Shown: positions 26,109-35,504, counted from the stretch's first letter. The stretch is 64,000 bases of DNA from Vibrio sp. CAU 1672 (GCF_029223195.1 NZ_JARHUF010000001.1:124001-188000); one strand, 5' to 3'. Numbers and translations: made by a program. The notes: a model not told the origin generated them from the letters alone.

Positions 26109-27294
26109 ATTGATCCTACTGAATACATTTTGTCTGTCGATCTTGCTGATTATCTACCACCATCTTGGTTATCCGCTGCTATTACGAAAAGTTTGTAGTA
26201 ATAAACAGCCACAAAAGATGCGTATAAAAACCGCAGAGCGTTGCTACCAGCACAGTGAACTCGATGACACCCTGCCGAGCATCACCATTATTGTGCCCGC
26301 ATACAACGAGCAACAATGGATAGCAGAAAAGATCCGTAATATGGCCTGCTTAGATTATCCCAGGGACAAGCTCAAAGTTATCATTGCCTGCGATGGTTGC
26401 ACCGATGACACCACACAACTTGCCCAGCAAACCATTCAAGAAGCGATCTGCGCCGAAACCCTGTTTATTGTTCACAACCACCCAACCAACCGGGGTAAAG
26501 TCGCGGTAATAAATGAAGAAATTGCTCAGTCAACGTCTGACATCATTGCGCTCAGCGATGCTTCTGCACTGTTATCGTATGATTCTTTGTTACTGGCCGC
26601 ACACCATTTTCAAGATGCAAACGTTGGTGTGGTTAACGCAACCTACCAAATCCTCTCTTCAGACAATCTGGGGGAAACTACCTACTGGAAATACCAGTCA
26701 CAGCTGAAGTACGGCGAGTCGATAATTGGCTCCGCCATCGGCGCACATGGCGCCTTTTACACCTTTAGGACTCAGCTGTTTTCCCCGTTAGAACCCGGCA
26801 TCATTAACGATGACTTCATTTTGCCAATGCGCATCGTGTTAAAAGGTTATCACGCGGTCTATGAACCCAGAATGCTGGCGTTGGAACTGGAAGCATCAAA
26901 CGATGCGACAGACTTCAAACGTCGCCTGAGAATATCAGCTGGCAACATGCAGCAGTTGATTAAATTGAGAACCTTATTACGCCCCCGCTACCGAGGCACT
27001 GCATTTACATTTGTCTCCGGTAAGGTATTGCGTTTGGCAACGCCCTATTTAATGCTTGCCTGTTTGATTAGCTCACTGTCACTCAGTCACAACACTGTGT
27101 TTGCCATTTTGTCCGGCGGTCAAGTTGCCCTGTATCTGATCGCAGTATTGAGCCTGGTTGTTCCATCACTCAACACTATTCGGGTGTTCAAAATCATCAG
27201 TTATGTGCTGCTTGGCCATGCCGCTAATCTGACGGGAGGCATGCGTTATTTACTTGGCCTTGAAAACAAACCCTGGACCCGACTTAATCAATAA
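26101..27294 (+). CDS. Membrane glycosyltransferase family 2
   Basis: The start ATG at 26101 lies inside the end of the upstream gene, giving 397 residues. An N-terminal helix is followed by a GT-A domain with ITIIVPAYNEQQWIAEKI, IACDGCTDD (nucleotide site), a degenerate D-x-D-like ALSDASALL and the acceptor-side NDDFILPMRI. Two or three C-terminal helices (LATPYLMLACLISSLSL, AVLSLVVPSL) anchor it. Such proteins build polysaccharide chains at the inner membrane. Product unknown. Confidence 0.88.
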   Translation: MLELILLNTFCLSILLIIYHHLGYPLLLRKVCSNKQPQKMRIKTAERCYQHSELDDTLPSITIIVPAYNEQQWIAEKIRNMACLDYPRDKLKVIIACDGCTDDTTQLAQQTIQEAICAETLFIVHNHPTNRGKVAVINEEIAQSTSDIIALSDASALLSYDSLLLAAHHFQDANVGVVNATYQILSSDNLGETTYWKYQSQLKYGESIIGSAIGAHGAFYTFRTQLFSPLEPGIINDDFILPMRIVLKGYHAVYEPRMLALELEASNDATDFKRRLRISAGNMQQLIKLRTLLRPRYRGTAFTFVSGKVLRLATPYLMLACLISSLSLSHNTVFAILSGGQVALYLIAVLSLVVPSLNTIRVFKIISYVLLGHAANLTGGMRYLLGLENKPWTRLNQ

Positions 27295-27304
27295 GGAAAT
27301 TATC

Positions 27305-27943
27305 ATGAAAACCCCACATTATGATGGCAACGTATATCTGGCCAAACGCACTTTTGACTTAATTGTCTCGCTATGTATCTTGCTGATCTGCTTACCTTTG
27401 TTTCCCCTGATCGCACTGGCTATCGTTGCCAATTCAAAAGGTCCGGTGATCTATCGTCAGTTAAGAGTAGGCAAAGCAACTCCGGAACAGATGACCCTGT
27501 TTGAGATCATGAAATTCCGTACTATGTATGTTGATGCAGAACAAGCCTCGGGGGCGGTTTGGGCGACAAAAAATGATCCTCGCATTACCGTCGTCGGCCG
27601 ATTTCTGCGTAAAACCCGCCTGGACGAATTACCACAACTGTTCAACGTATTGAAAGGTGAAATGTCATTGATCGGCCCCCGCCCGGAGCGTCCAGCATTT
27701 TATCAAAAGCTGGAAAGTGAAATTCCCTATTTTGTCGAGCGAACCTATGGAGTTTTACCGGGCATTACCGGGCTCGCCCAGGTAAATCAGGGTTATGACG
27801 CATGCATTGAAGACGTAAGAAGCAAAGTTGGCTTTGACCACAGCTACGCGTTGAGTTTACGCTCTTTTGCATCTTGGATTACAACTGACCTTTGGATCAT
27901 GAGCAAAACCCTGGTGGTCATGATCGATGGCCGCGGTCAGTAA
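27305..27943 (+). CDS. Exopolysaccharide initiating sugar transferase (bacterial sugar transferase family)
   Basis: This 212-residue polyprenyl-phosphate sugar-phosphotransferase would start polysaccharide synthesis on undecaprenyl phosphate. It has one N-terminal membrane segment ([24 protein letters not shown]), then the family words [54 protein letters not shown] and [12 protein letters not shown]. It lacks the four-helix N-terminal domain of WbaP, like the short PglC/WcaJ-catalytic forms. ATG at 27305 with AAGGAAAT upstream. It is the third and last gene of the cassette; no flippase, polymerase or chain-length regulator follows. Confidence 0.92.
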   Translation: MKTPHYDGNVYLAKRTFDLIVSLCILLICLPLFPLIALAIVANSKGPVIYRQLRVGKATPEQMTLFEIMKFRTMYVDAEQASGAVWATKNDPRITVVGRFLRKTRLDELPQLFNVLKGEMSLIGPRPERPAFYQKLESEIPYFVERTYGVLPGITGLAQVNQGYDACIEDVRSKVGFDHSYALSLRSFASWITTDLWIMSKTLVVMIDGRGQ

Positions 27944-27961
27944 CGGCGCCTGATATGCTGG

Positions 27962-28351
27962 TTACTCTTGCCACAAGCGGCGCATCTTATTGATGGTCGC
28001 TGGTGGCACGCCATGCAGGCTCTCATATTCTCCACGACAAACCAACACCTCTACCGCAATATGATGTTCGCGGCAATAATCAAGATACCTGTCCATTTCC
28101 CAGCGCTGGACAAACGTATTGCTCACCACAACCGGCACACCTTGTTCAAGCCAGTATTTCGTTTGCTGGAAGCACCACTCATGTGCCTCAGTTAATTTCG
28201 CGGGGTCAAAGACGTATTCACCCTGGTCGTTTTCAAAATACATGTCGGCTTCAAAGTGCCTTGCCTGTAAAGCTCGAGACAATTGTTTAGCTTTGGTGGT
28301 TTTACCCGATCCCGGTAAACCGCGGATCAGTACTAATTTAGGACTCGACAT
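27962..28351 (-). CDS. Small P-loop kinase-like ATPase (AAA_33 / N4BP2-like)
   Basis: The protein has about 129 residues if it starts at MSSPKLVLIRG (28351); an upstream ATG at 28363 adds four. The Walker A is GLPGSGKTTKAKQL. Later words ADMYFENDQGEYVFDPAKL, VPVVVSNTFVQRWEMDRYL and an HGVPPATINKMRRLW tail are like the ATP-binding proteins related to polynucleotide-kinase and N4BP2 domains. The substrate is unknown. It is convergent with the sugar transferase gene and has no toxin- or antitoxin-like neighbour. Confidence 0.8.
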   Translation of the reverse strand: MSSPKLVLIRGLPGSGKTTKAKQLSRALQARHFEADMYFENDQGEYVFDPAKLTEAHEWCFQQTKYWLEQGVPVVVSNTFVQRWEMDRYLDYCREHHIAVEVLVCRGEYESLHGVPPATINKMRRLWQE

Positions 28352-28597
28352 ACGCCTGATCATATCGTTAAAAGCCCTTCACTTTACCTGCTTAACAAAA
28401 AAATAAAAGCATCGCGTAAGCTATGCACCCACTCACCCGCTACACCTAACAATGGCAGTAGCCAATCTCCCCGTATAAAACTGCTAACTGAACTACAAAT
28501 ATATTAAAAACACACAACTTTTTCTTTGTCGTCCGTAACTCTCGACCCAATTAAACTACACTTTGCATATCTACCTAATGAATATGGGATTTTAAAG

Positions 28598-31500
28598 GTG
28601 AAGCGACTTATTTGGCATGACTGGTCGGTAAGGTACAAGCTGTTTAGCTTAGTTTGCACCCCCATCCTACTGCTGCTGTTCCTTGCAGGGCAGCAAGTTG
28701 CAACCTTGTCAAATCAAGCCAGCGATGTCGAAAAAGCCAAGTTATATTCACAGTATTTAGACACGGCATCACTGCTCTACGAACTGCCTTATACAGCTGA
28801 CTCGGCAAACGCAACACGCCGTATCCTGATTGACAGCCAAAATCTAAAAGCCGATGCACAGTATATTTTTTCAGACCAGACACCAGAAATACTGGCTTTA
28901 CTCGACAGCTTTGAGGAGGCCAGTCTTGCGTTACTCCAACTAACCGATCCGGAAGAGAAGCGCGACCTGGCAGAATGGAACAGCGACATTTACTCAAAAA
29001 TTTTGCTCGCGATGGAAAAGGTGCCTTTTGAACACACAACAGTTGAAATAAAAAACCATTTGTCTGCTCTTATCCAAATGGAGTGGTTAATGTTTTGGTC
29101 AAACGAAGAGTATCGTTTGAGCAAAGTTCTAATTGAAGAAAATAAACAGCAGACCAGCGAAGAGCACGCTGAAATCATTAGCGAGATTTCAGCACTGATC
29201 AGCCGTCAGGAGCTTTTTCTCCAGCGCTTTGTTACGCTCACGGCGAACCAGAATCAGGTTGGGCTGTTTATCGAATCCTTTAGCGATGAAGTCTTCGCGC
29301 TCAGTCAGGACTTTCGTTCATTATTGCTCAATCATTCTGCACAACGTGAAAATTCATCTTCTGAACTTAAAGCTGGCTTACAGACCCTGAATGAACGCTT
29401 GCAACGGTTAAAGGCGGTCGACGCCGAAATCGAAAAGCAGCTAGAAGCTGATATTGCAAATGCTATTTCCGTTGCTAAACAGCAACAACTGCTGTTTATT
29501 TCGATCGTTACCATAACTACGTTCGGATTGATCAGCTTAGCATTAGCTTTAGCCAGAAAAGTTACCAATAATTTGAATTTGGTTCTTAACTATCTGAAGT
29601 ATGACGATATTACGCAAGCGCCATCTTTGGCAACACTAATACGTGGTCACGACGAACTGAGTCAGTTTGCCAGAGAGGTGAAAGACCTGAGCGAAGAGCG
29701 TGCGCAAGCCAAACTAAACCTTACTTTAGCAAAAGAGGATGCTGAAAAAGCCAAAGATCAGGCGATCAGGGCAAGTAAAGCGAAGAGTAGCTTTTTGGCC
29801 AATATGTCTCATGAAATCCGCACCCCTTTAAACGGGGTCATCGGCATTTCAGAAATTCTGGCCGATACTTCATTATCAGCCACTCAACGCGATTATGTTG
29901 ATACGATAGAAACATCCTCTCAACTACTGTTGAGCCTGATAAATGACATTTTGGATTTCTCTAAAATTGAGTCCGGCATGCTTCATATCAGCCCGCACTC
30001 GACCAATATTCGTGAATCACTTTACGACATCGCATCGGTCGTTTCCCCACGAGCAAAAGAAAAACGTATCGACTTGGCGGTTTCCATCAATCATGAAACC
30101 CCATATCGCTTACTTCTCGACGATCACCGCATTCGCCAGGTCATCATGAATTTCATGTCAAATGCGATCAAGTTCACCAATAGCGGCAGCGTTCACCTGG
30201 CCGTCAGCACCAGACTCATTTCAGACCAGCAGGCCACGGTTGAGTTTTCCGTATCAGATTCCGGGATTGGTATTGATGCTGAGCAACAAAAGTATATTTT
30301 TGAACCTTTTACACAAGAAGACAGTTCTACTACCCGCCAGTTTGGTGGTACAGGGTTAGGGCTTGCGATCAGTAACCAGTTAATAGAACTCATGGGCGGA
30401 AAAATTGAGCTGGAATCAGAAAAAAACTGCGGCAGTCGATTCTCTTTCACACTGACTTGCCCAATACAACAATTGAATTACAACGCCATAGAGTTCACTC
30501 ACGGCATGCAGATTTGGCTGGTCTGCGATAACCGTACAATGGCTGAGCAAATTTCCAATGAACTGGATTTTTATCACATCCCAATAAATAAAACTTATCA
30601 CAACCTTGAAGCCATACCGCGCGAGGTCATTGTTGGTCAACCAGTTGTCGTGATTTATATGGAGAGCAAACCTGATACTGCAGCGCAGCACCATTCTCTA
30701 CTGAAACAGTTGACTGCAAAACATATCCATTTTTGCCTGATTAAGCATCTGCACAGCGTCCAGTTCGATTTTGGTCACAACGTAACTGCGGTGGTTACCC
30801 AGCCCCTACTCGGTCAACGGTTACTCAAAGCAATCAATAAATGCACTGATAGCTTCAATCTTAACGAGCAAGTCGTCCCCCTCAACGTTGCAGTAAATAA
30901 CCAGCCGAGACTGTTAATTGTGGAAGACAACACCATCAATCAAAAGATTGCAGCCTTACATGTGGCGAAAGCGGGCTATACCTACGACATAGCGGCTAAT
31001 GGCGCAGAAGCGGTTGATATGTTCAGGACACAACGTTATTCCTTGATCCTAATGGACTGTATGATGCCTGTAATGGATGGTTTTGAGGCGACCCGAAGGA
31101 TTCGGCAATTAGAAAATGAAGAGAATCGTCCATACCGTACTCCCATCATTGCCCTTACAGCGAGTATCGTCGACGATGATATTACCAAATGCTTTGATTC
31201 CGGAATGGATGACTACATACCCAAACCATTTACCGCAAACGTACTGAAGGATAAATTAACCAAGGCCATCGACGTGCTGCCCCACCCCGGTTGCGAAGCA
31301 TCACCCCATTTTGTTGAACCCCTCCCGGTTGCTACTCCTCTCCATCTGGCCATCAACGATAAACCGAACCACATAGTGACCAGTACCGTGAAAGTGCTTT
31401 TGGTTGAAGACAATCTGGTCAACCAAAAAGTCGCCTCGCTTTTACTTGATAAAGCAGGTTACCAATACGAAATCGCGGAAAACGGACAAATAGCCGTTGA

Positions 31501-31756
31501 AATGTACCAACAGGACCATGATTTTGACATCATTTTGATGGACTGCATGATGCCGGTTAAGGACGGGTTTACTGCAGCCAGAGAGATCAGAGCCTACGAA
31601 AAAAGTAACCGTCTGGATAAAACCCCGATCATTGCACTGACAGCGAGCGTGATAGACGATGATATCCAACGTTGTTTTGACTCAGGTATGGATGCTTATG
31701 TACCAAAACCCGTGCGAAAAGAAAAACTGTTACATCAAATCAAAAACGTAACTTAA
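28598..31756 (+). CDS. Hybrid histidine kinase with two receiver domains
   Basis: I favour a GTG start at 28598 (MKRLIWHDWSVRYKLF, 1052 residues) because it brings the first membrane helix close to the N-terminus; a TTG at 28526 gives a longer form. The order is: helix LVCTPILLLLFLAG; a ~240-residue helical periplasmic sensor, similar in size to NIT domains but not firmly assigned; helix IVTITTFGLISLALALA; HisKA with SHEIRTPLNGV; ATPase with SDSGIGI and GGTGLGLAIS; then two receivers, each with a VEDN acidic pair, MDCMMP and an ALTAS/KP end. The receivers resemble each other closely, pointing to an internal duplication. There is no Hpt domain, so a separate phosphotransfer protein must exist. 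It is followed at once by the PBP-like and barrel genes. Confidence 0.9.
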   Translation: MKRLIWHDWSVRYKLFSLVCTPILLLLFLAGQQVATLSNQASDVEKAKLYSQYLDTASLLYELPYTADSANATRRILIDSQNLKADAQYIFSDQTPEILALLDSFEEASLALLQLTDPEEKRDLAEWNSDIYSKILLAMEKVPFEHTTVEIKNHLSALIQMEWLMFWSNEEYRLSKVLIEENKQQTSEEHAEIISEISALISRQELFLQRFVTLTANQNQVGLFIESFSDEVFALSQDFRSLLLNHSAQRENSSSELKAGLQTLNERLQRLKAVDAEIEKQLEADIANAISVAKQQQLLFISIVTITTFGLISLALALARKVTNNLNLVLNYLKYDDITQAPSLATLIRGHDELSQFAREVKDLSEERAQAKLNLTLAKEDAEKAKDQAIRASKAKSSFLANMSHEIRTPLNGVIGISEILADTSLSATQRDYVDTIETSSQLLLSLINDILDFSKIESGMLHISPHSTNIRESLYDIASVVSPRAKEKRIDLAVSINHETPYRLLLDDHRIRQVIMNFMSNAIKFTNSGSVHLAVSTRLISDQQATVEFSVSDSGIGIDAEQQKYIFEPFTQEDSSTTRQFGGTGLGLAISNQLIELMGGKIELESEKNCGSRFSFTLTCPIQQLNYNAIEFTHGMQIWLVCDNRTMAEQISNELDFYHIPINKTYHNLEAIPREVIVGQPVVVIYMESKPDTAAQHHSLLKQLTAKHIHFCLIKHLHSVQFDFGHNVTAVVTQPLLGQRLLKAINKCTDSFNLNEQVVPLNVAVNNQPRLLIVEDNTINQKIAALHVAKAGYTYDIAANGAEAVDMFRTQRYSLILMDCMMPVMDGFEATRRIRQLENEENRPYRTPIIALTASIVDDDITKCFDSGMDDYIPKPFTANVLKDKLTKAIDVLPHPGCEASPHFVEPLPVATPLHLAINDKPNHIVTSTVKVLLVEDNLVNQKVASLLLDKAGYQYEIAENGQIAVEMYQQDHDFDIILMDCMMPVKDGFTAAREIRAYEKSNRLDKTPIIALTASVIDDDIQRCFDSGMDAYVPKPVRKEKLLHQIKNVT

Positions 31757-31775
31757 GCTGAGTATAAAACCAATA

Positions 31776-32246
31776 ATGATGTGTTTGCTTAAAATCAGAG
31801 TACCATTATTCAAGCTATGGCGCGTACTGTTAGGGGTTATTGTGTATGCGTTTGCAGCTCATGCATTGGCGGCAGAGCAGTACGCCATATTCACTCTCGA
31901 CTCACATTTTGAATCATTGAGCGTTCACAAAGCCAGAAAGCTATACCGGGGAAAAACCAAGCAATTACAAGGTAGGCGTATAGAGCTTTCTGACTGGCCG
32001 GCCGGTTCCGAAGAGCGTTCGGAATTTTATCGTTATCTACTGAACAAAAACCTGGCTCAAATGAACGCTCATTGGGCCAGCTTATCGTTCTCAGGCAAAG
32101 CTCGCCCGCCTACCGTAATTAAAATCGCCAACATCGAGGCACTGCTGATATGGATGGGAGAAAAGCCTAACCGTATCGGATATGCCCCGCTCAGCAGCTT
32201 GCCTACCAATGCTCAAGTCCTTTATGTGGTCAGTTCGGAGAATTAG
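31776..32246 (+). CDS. Small PstS-like periplasmic binding protein
   Basis: This 156-residue protein has an N-terminal signal (LLGVIVYAFAAHALAAEQ, cleavage near ALAAEQ). The mature part has FESLSVHKARKLYRGKTKQLQGRRIELSDW and SEERSEFYRYLLNKNLAQMNAHWASLSFSGK, as in the short proteins often labelled phosphate ABC transporter substrate-binding-like. It is about half the size of PstS, so it is probably a sensor or partner rather than a transporter component; no permease is nearby. It starts 19 bp after the hybrid kinase and ends just before the barrel gene, and it may feed signal to that kinase (inference). Confidence 0.7.
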   Translation: MMCLLKIRVPLFKLWRVLLGVIVYAFAAHALAAEQYAIFTLDSHFESLSVHKARKLYRGKTKQLQGRRIELSDWPAGSEERSEFYRYLLNKNLAQMNAHWASLSFSGKARPPTVIKIANIEALLIWMGEKPNRIGYAPLSSLPTNAQVLYVVSSEN

Positions 32247-32247
32247 T

Positions 32248-33339
32248 ATGAAGAACATTCGCTACCTAACACTGTTATATCTGTTGTCTTTCCCGACGCT
32301 GGCTGCCGTAGAGCTTTCTGAACACGTTACTCTGAGTGGATTTGGCTCTACCTCTGTGGCCGTCTCAGATAACGAAACGCCCTTGCTGGTTAACCGGGCG
32401 ATTAATGATTCAACCTGCTTTGATTGTGACACCACCTTCGGCTTACAACTCGATTACTACCACAATGCCTTTAAAGCCTCGGCTCAGTTGGTCAAGCGAC
32501 CACAGGATAACTGGTCTGAACCTCAATTAGAGTGGGCATATCTGGCCTATTCACATGAAAATTTCCAGTTTCGTGGCGGGCGGTTAAGAATGCCGCTGTT
32601 TCTGGCGTCAGAATATTACTTTGTCGGACACGCCTATCCGTCAGCAAGGCCGGCTGCAGAGGTCTACAACAGCGTTCTGGGCATTACCGCATATAACGGC
32701 TTATCGGTAATCTGGAACCATGAACTGAACGACACACAAAGTGTCATAGCAACCCCCTTTTTCGGGCTGCGCAATGAAAGTAATGTCAATTATAACCCTA
32801 ACACCGAGCTGGACATTACCACCAACAGAATGTGGGGGATAAACGTGGTGTTAAGCGGTGACAATTACCGCTGGAACCTGACTTATATGAACGCTGATTA
32901 TGATCGGGAAACCATACTGACGAATACAATAATGGATATACCCGGCAGTGAAGCAATGTTTGTTGATAAAATGAAAATCGTAGAGCGTAACCAGAATATT
33001 CAACTGGCATCCCTTGGTGTTTCGTATGAACTCGACTCGCTTTCACTCACCGCGGAAGGCCAGGTCAATGACGTAGTAAACGCCTGGTATGTATCAGCCA
33101 GTTATAATATCAATAGCTTTACTTCGTACATGATGTATGGCCAGCAACTCAGTGCAGACGAAGCACAAACCGGCAGCAGTTATGGTCTGGGATTGCGCTA
33201 TGACCTGCTTTACAATGTGTCACTTAATGCGGAGTGGCAATATTTCAAAGCACGTGATGATGAGTATGGTGCCTTCATTTACGTACCGGAAGATAACGAC
33301 GCCAATCTCTATACCCTGATGATGAGCTTTGTTTTCTGA
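32248..33339 (+). CDS. Outer-membrane beta-barrel (porin-like) protein
   Basis: The start is ATG at 32248 with GGAG upstream, giving 363 residues with a signal peptide ending near TLAAVELS. The chain is rich in alternating aromatic and polar residues (QLEWAYLAYSHENFQFRGGRLRMPLF, YRWNLTYMNADYD) and ends LYTLMMSFVF with a C-terminal Phe, the barrel-assembly signal. Two Cys in DSTCFDCDTTF could form a disulfide. It resembles porins found beside PBP-like and sensor genes. Function is unknown; a pore or a receptor for the same ligand is a guess. Confidence 0.75.
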   Translation: MKNIRYLTLLYLLSFPTLAAVELSEHVTLSGFGSTSVAVSDNETPLLVNRAINDSTCFDCDTTFGLQLDYYHNAFKASAQLVKRPQDNWSEPQLEWAYLAYSHENFQFRGGRLRMPLFLASEYYFVGHAYPSARPAAEVYNSVLGITAYNGLSVIWNHELNDTQSVIATPFFGLRNESNVNYNPNTELDITTNRMWGINVVLSGDNYRWNLTYMNADYDRETILTNTIMDIPGSEAMFVDKMKIVERNQNIQLASLGVSYELDSLSLTAEGQVNDVVNAWYVSASYNINSFTSYMMYGQQLSADEAQTGSSYGLGLRYDLLYNVSLNAEWQYFKARDDEYGAFIYVPEDNDANLYTLMMSFVF

Positions 33340-33447
33340 GCCGGGCTGAAGCCTGTCTTGATGGTGACTTAAAATGACATTGTTTATAGTTGTACTCTCT
33401 GTCACGCTTAGTGATCTGAGGTAGTACCCGGCAAGGATGACCTACTG

Positions 33448-33747
33448 CTACGTGTGGGGATGTTTTTGTTTGCTGCGCCGTTTGAGCGCCCGGAAGAACT
33501 TTGACTCCTCATGATGCCAGCAGGCAAAACTGATCGGGAGCCCGATTAATATCAGCAGAACAGCGTCGATTGGCAACATTGACATAATCTCCTGATAAGA
33601 ATCTAACTTGTCAAAAATAGCAAGACCAATCAGCCTGCCGATGATTAACGCGCAGCTAATCATCAGGAACGACTTAATGATGTAGTGCCACTTTCCTTTC
33701 TTGCGCTCTTCCTTCCAGTAGATGTACTTCTGCTCTCTTCTATCCAT
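33448..33747 (-). CDS. Hypothetical two-helix membrane protein
   Basis: The frame has 99 residues from an ATG at 33747 preceded by GGTGGGA. It has a basic N-terminus (MDRREQKYIYWKEERKKGK), two hydrophobic stretches (FLMISCALIIGRLIGLAIF and AVLLILIGLPISFACW) and a basic tail (RRSKQKHPHT). I do not recognise the family. A longer frame to 33882 is possible but lacks a ribosome site. Confidence 0.55.
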   Translation of the reverse strand: MDRREQKYIYWKEERKKGKWHYIIKSFLMISCALIIGRLIGLAIFDKLDSYQEIMSMLPIDAVLLILIGLPISFACWHHEESKFFRALKRRSKQKHPHT

Positions 33748-33982
33748 ATTCCCACCCATCGTTATCAACGCTGCAGAAGGAGTTTTACTTACCTTATAAA
33801 GATAGCGTGGGCAGGCCCCGTTTGTCAGGTTGTCAGGCCGGTATAAACTTGTTGGCCGATAACAACACAAAATTTTCCCCATGCTCTAGCGCCGCGGTTT
33901 CAGCAGCTTTATTCCGCCGGTACTCCAGCGCATGATCACCATAGGTTGAATAAAATCAGAAGCGCTTTACCTGCAAATCCAT

Positions 33983-34417
33983 TCAGCGCTTTCTGAATAC
34001 CCAAACAGGGCCAATTAAAAGGAATTGTAAATCTTCAAAAAACGAAGGCTTCTTGCCTTCAATTTTGTGACCGATGAACTGCAGCATCCATAACACACCA
34101 AACAATACCATCGAGATATACAACACCGGTAAAACCAATATTTCCAGGCACCAAATCAACGCAATACAAGATAAGGTATAACCAAGCATCATCAGGAAAA
34201 CACTAAGAGAGAGCCGATAATAAAATACCCAGGTAGGGATCACTGCTATCCACACCCAGTTCAGCTGAAAACCAAACAATGGAATCTGTGGGACGGACCA
34301 TATCAGCCCGACGACAGAAAGATAAATGCCAGGAACGGCAATGGTGTGTATTCTTTGATTTATCGGATTTTGATGACTTTTACTATAATCTTTTAGCCAT
34401 TCAGATAAAGCGCGCAT
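33983..34417 (-). CDS. Mpo1-like / DUF962 membrane protein
   Basis: This 144-residue protein starts at the ATG at 34417, preceded by AAAGGAACAG. The first 40 residues contain WLKDYSKSHQNPINQRIHTIAVP, the family word with conserved His and Asn. Four hydrophobic helices follow and the end reads MLQFIGHKIEGKKPSFFEDLQFLLIGPVWV, again typical of DUF962. The yeast member Mpo1 is an iron-dependent dioxygenase acting on 2-hydroxy fatty acids; a similar lipid role here is possible but unproved. It stands alone by spacing. Confidence 0.85.
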   Translation of the reverse strand: MRALSEWLKDYSKSHQNPINQRIHTIAVPGIYLSVVGLIWSVPQIPLFGFQLNWVWIAVIPTWVFYYRLSLSVFLMMLGYTLSCIALIWCLEILVLPVLYISMVLFGVLWMLQFIGHKIEGKKPSFFEDLQFLLIGPVWVFRKR

Positions 34418-34513
34418 ACTCTGTTCCTTTGCAACTCCGTTAACACTTTTATAGTCGCGGCAAAGCAAAGGTGCGAACTTTTTAACGCCCTAAGACGAAC
34501 ATTATTTACCTTT

Positions 34514-34873
34514 TTATTTGTACCCCAGTGACTTTCGCTCGCGTTGGGTTAGTTTAGCCACAACAAGATCATAAGAACGCTCGCACAAGTCCCTAATTAA
34601 GCCAGCTTCAACATCGCCATCAAAATAAACCGTAATCCAGTGGCGCTTATTAAGGTGGTATCCTGGCACAATATCAACGAATTGAAAGGTTAACACTTCA
34701 CCATCCTCAGGTTTCGCTTTAACACTGACATACTCCCGGCCATCTTTTTGCGCAATGATAGCAAACATCTTCCCTTTAATTTTGTACACCAACGCCTCTG
34801 GACCAAAAGGGAAACCTGGCTCCGCACACATGAAGCTGTCCAGATACTCTGTCAGCTCTTTTGCTATCATCAT
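34514..34873 (-). CDS. MmcQ/YjbR family protein
   Basis: The protein has 119 residues, the usual family length (E. coli YjbR has 118). Typical words are EPGFPFGPEALVYKIKGKMFAII, the YVSVKAKPED strand, PGYHLNKRHWITV and RSYDLVVAKL. Family members have a double-wing DNA-binding-like fold (CyaY-like) but no established role. It starts with a double ATG after AGGAGCTTTAAG. It lies 31 bp downstream of the marR gene and could be co-transcribed with it. Confidence 0.88.
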   Translation of the reverse strand: MMIAKELTEYLDSFMCAEPGFPFGPEALVYKIKGKMFAIIAQKDGREYVSVKAKPEDGEVLTFQFVDIVPGYHLNKRHWITVYFDGDVEAGLIRDLCERSYDLVVAKLTQRERKSLGYK

Positions 34874-34904
34874 CTTAAAGCTCCTACTCTCATTTGCATT
34901 TTAT

Positions 34905-35387
34905 TTACTCAAACAAAGGTAACCATAATTTCAGCAACTGATTTAATTGTCCTTTCTGTTCATGAGTCAATGGACGCAAAAGCTCATGCTGTAACGAAAC
35001 ATGCTGTAACATTAACTCGTCGATAAGCACCAGACCTTTTGCGGTCAGCTCAACTGCAACACTGCGGCGATCCTCCAGGCTGTGCTTACGAGCGATCAGA
35101 CCTTTCGCCTCTAGCTTATCCAGCCGATTCGTCATCGCTCCGGAAGTTAGCAACATCGAGGCAATTAATTCTGATGGCAGTAAGCGATAAGGCTCGCCAC
35201 TACGCCGTAAGGTCGCCAGCACATCAAACTCCCCCATCTTCAAATCATACTCTTTATGCAGTTCCGTTATCTGCGTTTCCAGATGTTTTGCGATACGCAG
35301 CAACCGCCCAAGGATGGCCATGGGTTCCGTCTCCAGTTCCGGTTTTTGCTGATACCACTGCTCAACGACTTTATCTATTGCGTCCAT
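34905..35387 (-). CDS. MarR-family transcriptional regulator
   Basis: The protein has 160 residues. The winged-helix core is LKMGEFDVLATLRRSGEPYRLLPSELIASMLLTSGAMTNRLDKLEAKGLIARKHSLEDRRSVAVELT, with the DRRS wing motif of MarR proteins. It is divergent from an EamA-type exporter gene, and the intervening region has a dyad and repeated AAGATACTT elements, so it most likely represses that gene and itself in the absence of a ligand. Confidence 0.9.
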   Translation of the reverse strand: MDAIDKVVEQWYQQKPELETEPMAILGRLLRIAKHLETQITELHKEYDLKMGEFDVLATLRRSGEPYRLLPSELIASMLLTSGAMTNRLDKLEAKGLIARKHSLEDRRSVAVELTAKGLVLIDELMLQHVSLQHELLRPLTHEQKGQLNQLLKLWLPLFE

Positions 35388-35433
35388 TGCTATTACTCTT
35401 CACTACATAAGAACTGGGGAAATTAGTTTAACA

Positions 35434-35501
35434 TAAAGATACTTTACAAGTATGCATACATGGCGTACAGTCACGACAAATATCTTAACGTAAAGATACT
35501 T
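35434..35501. promoter_or_regulatory. Putative MarR operator region
   Basis: TATCTT-aacgta-AAGATA (35481-35498) is a perfect 6-bp dyad with a six-base spacer. The word TAAAGATACTT occurs twice, at 35434 and 35491, 57 bp apart. It lies just before the EamA start and in the marR upstream region, as expected for an autorepressor. Confidence 0.55.
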
Positions 35502-35504
35502 GAC

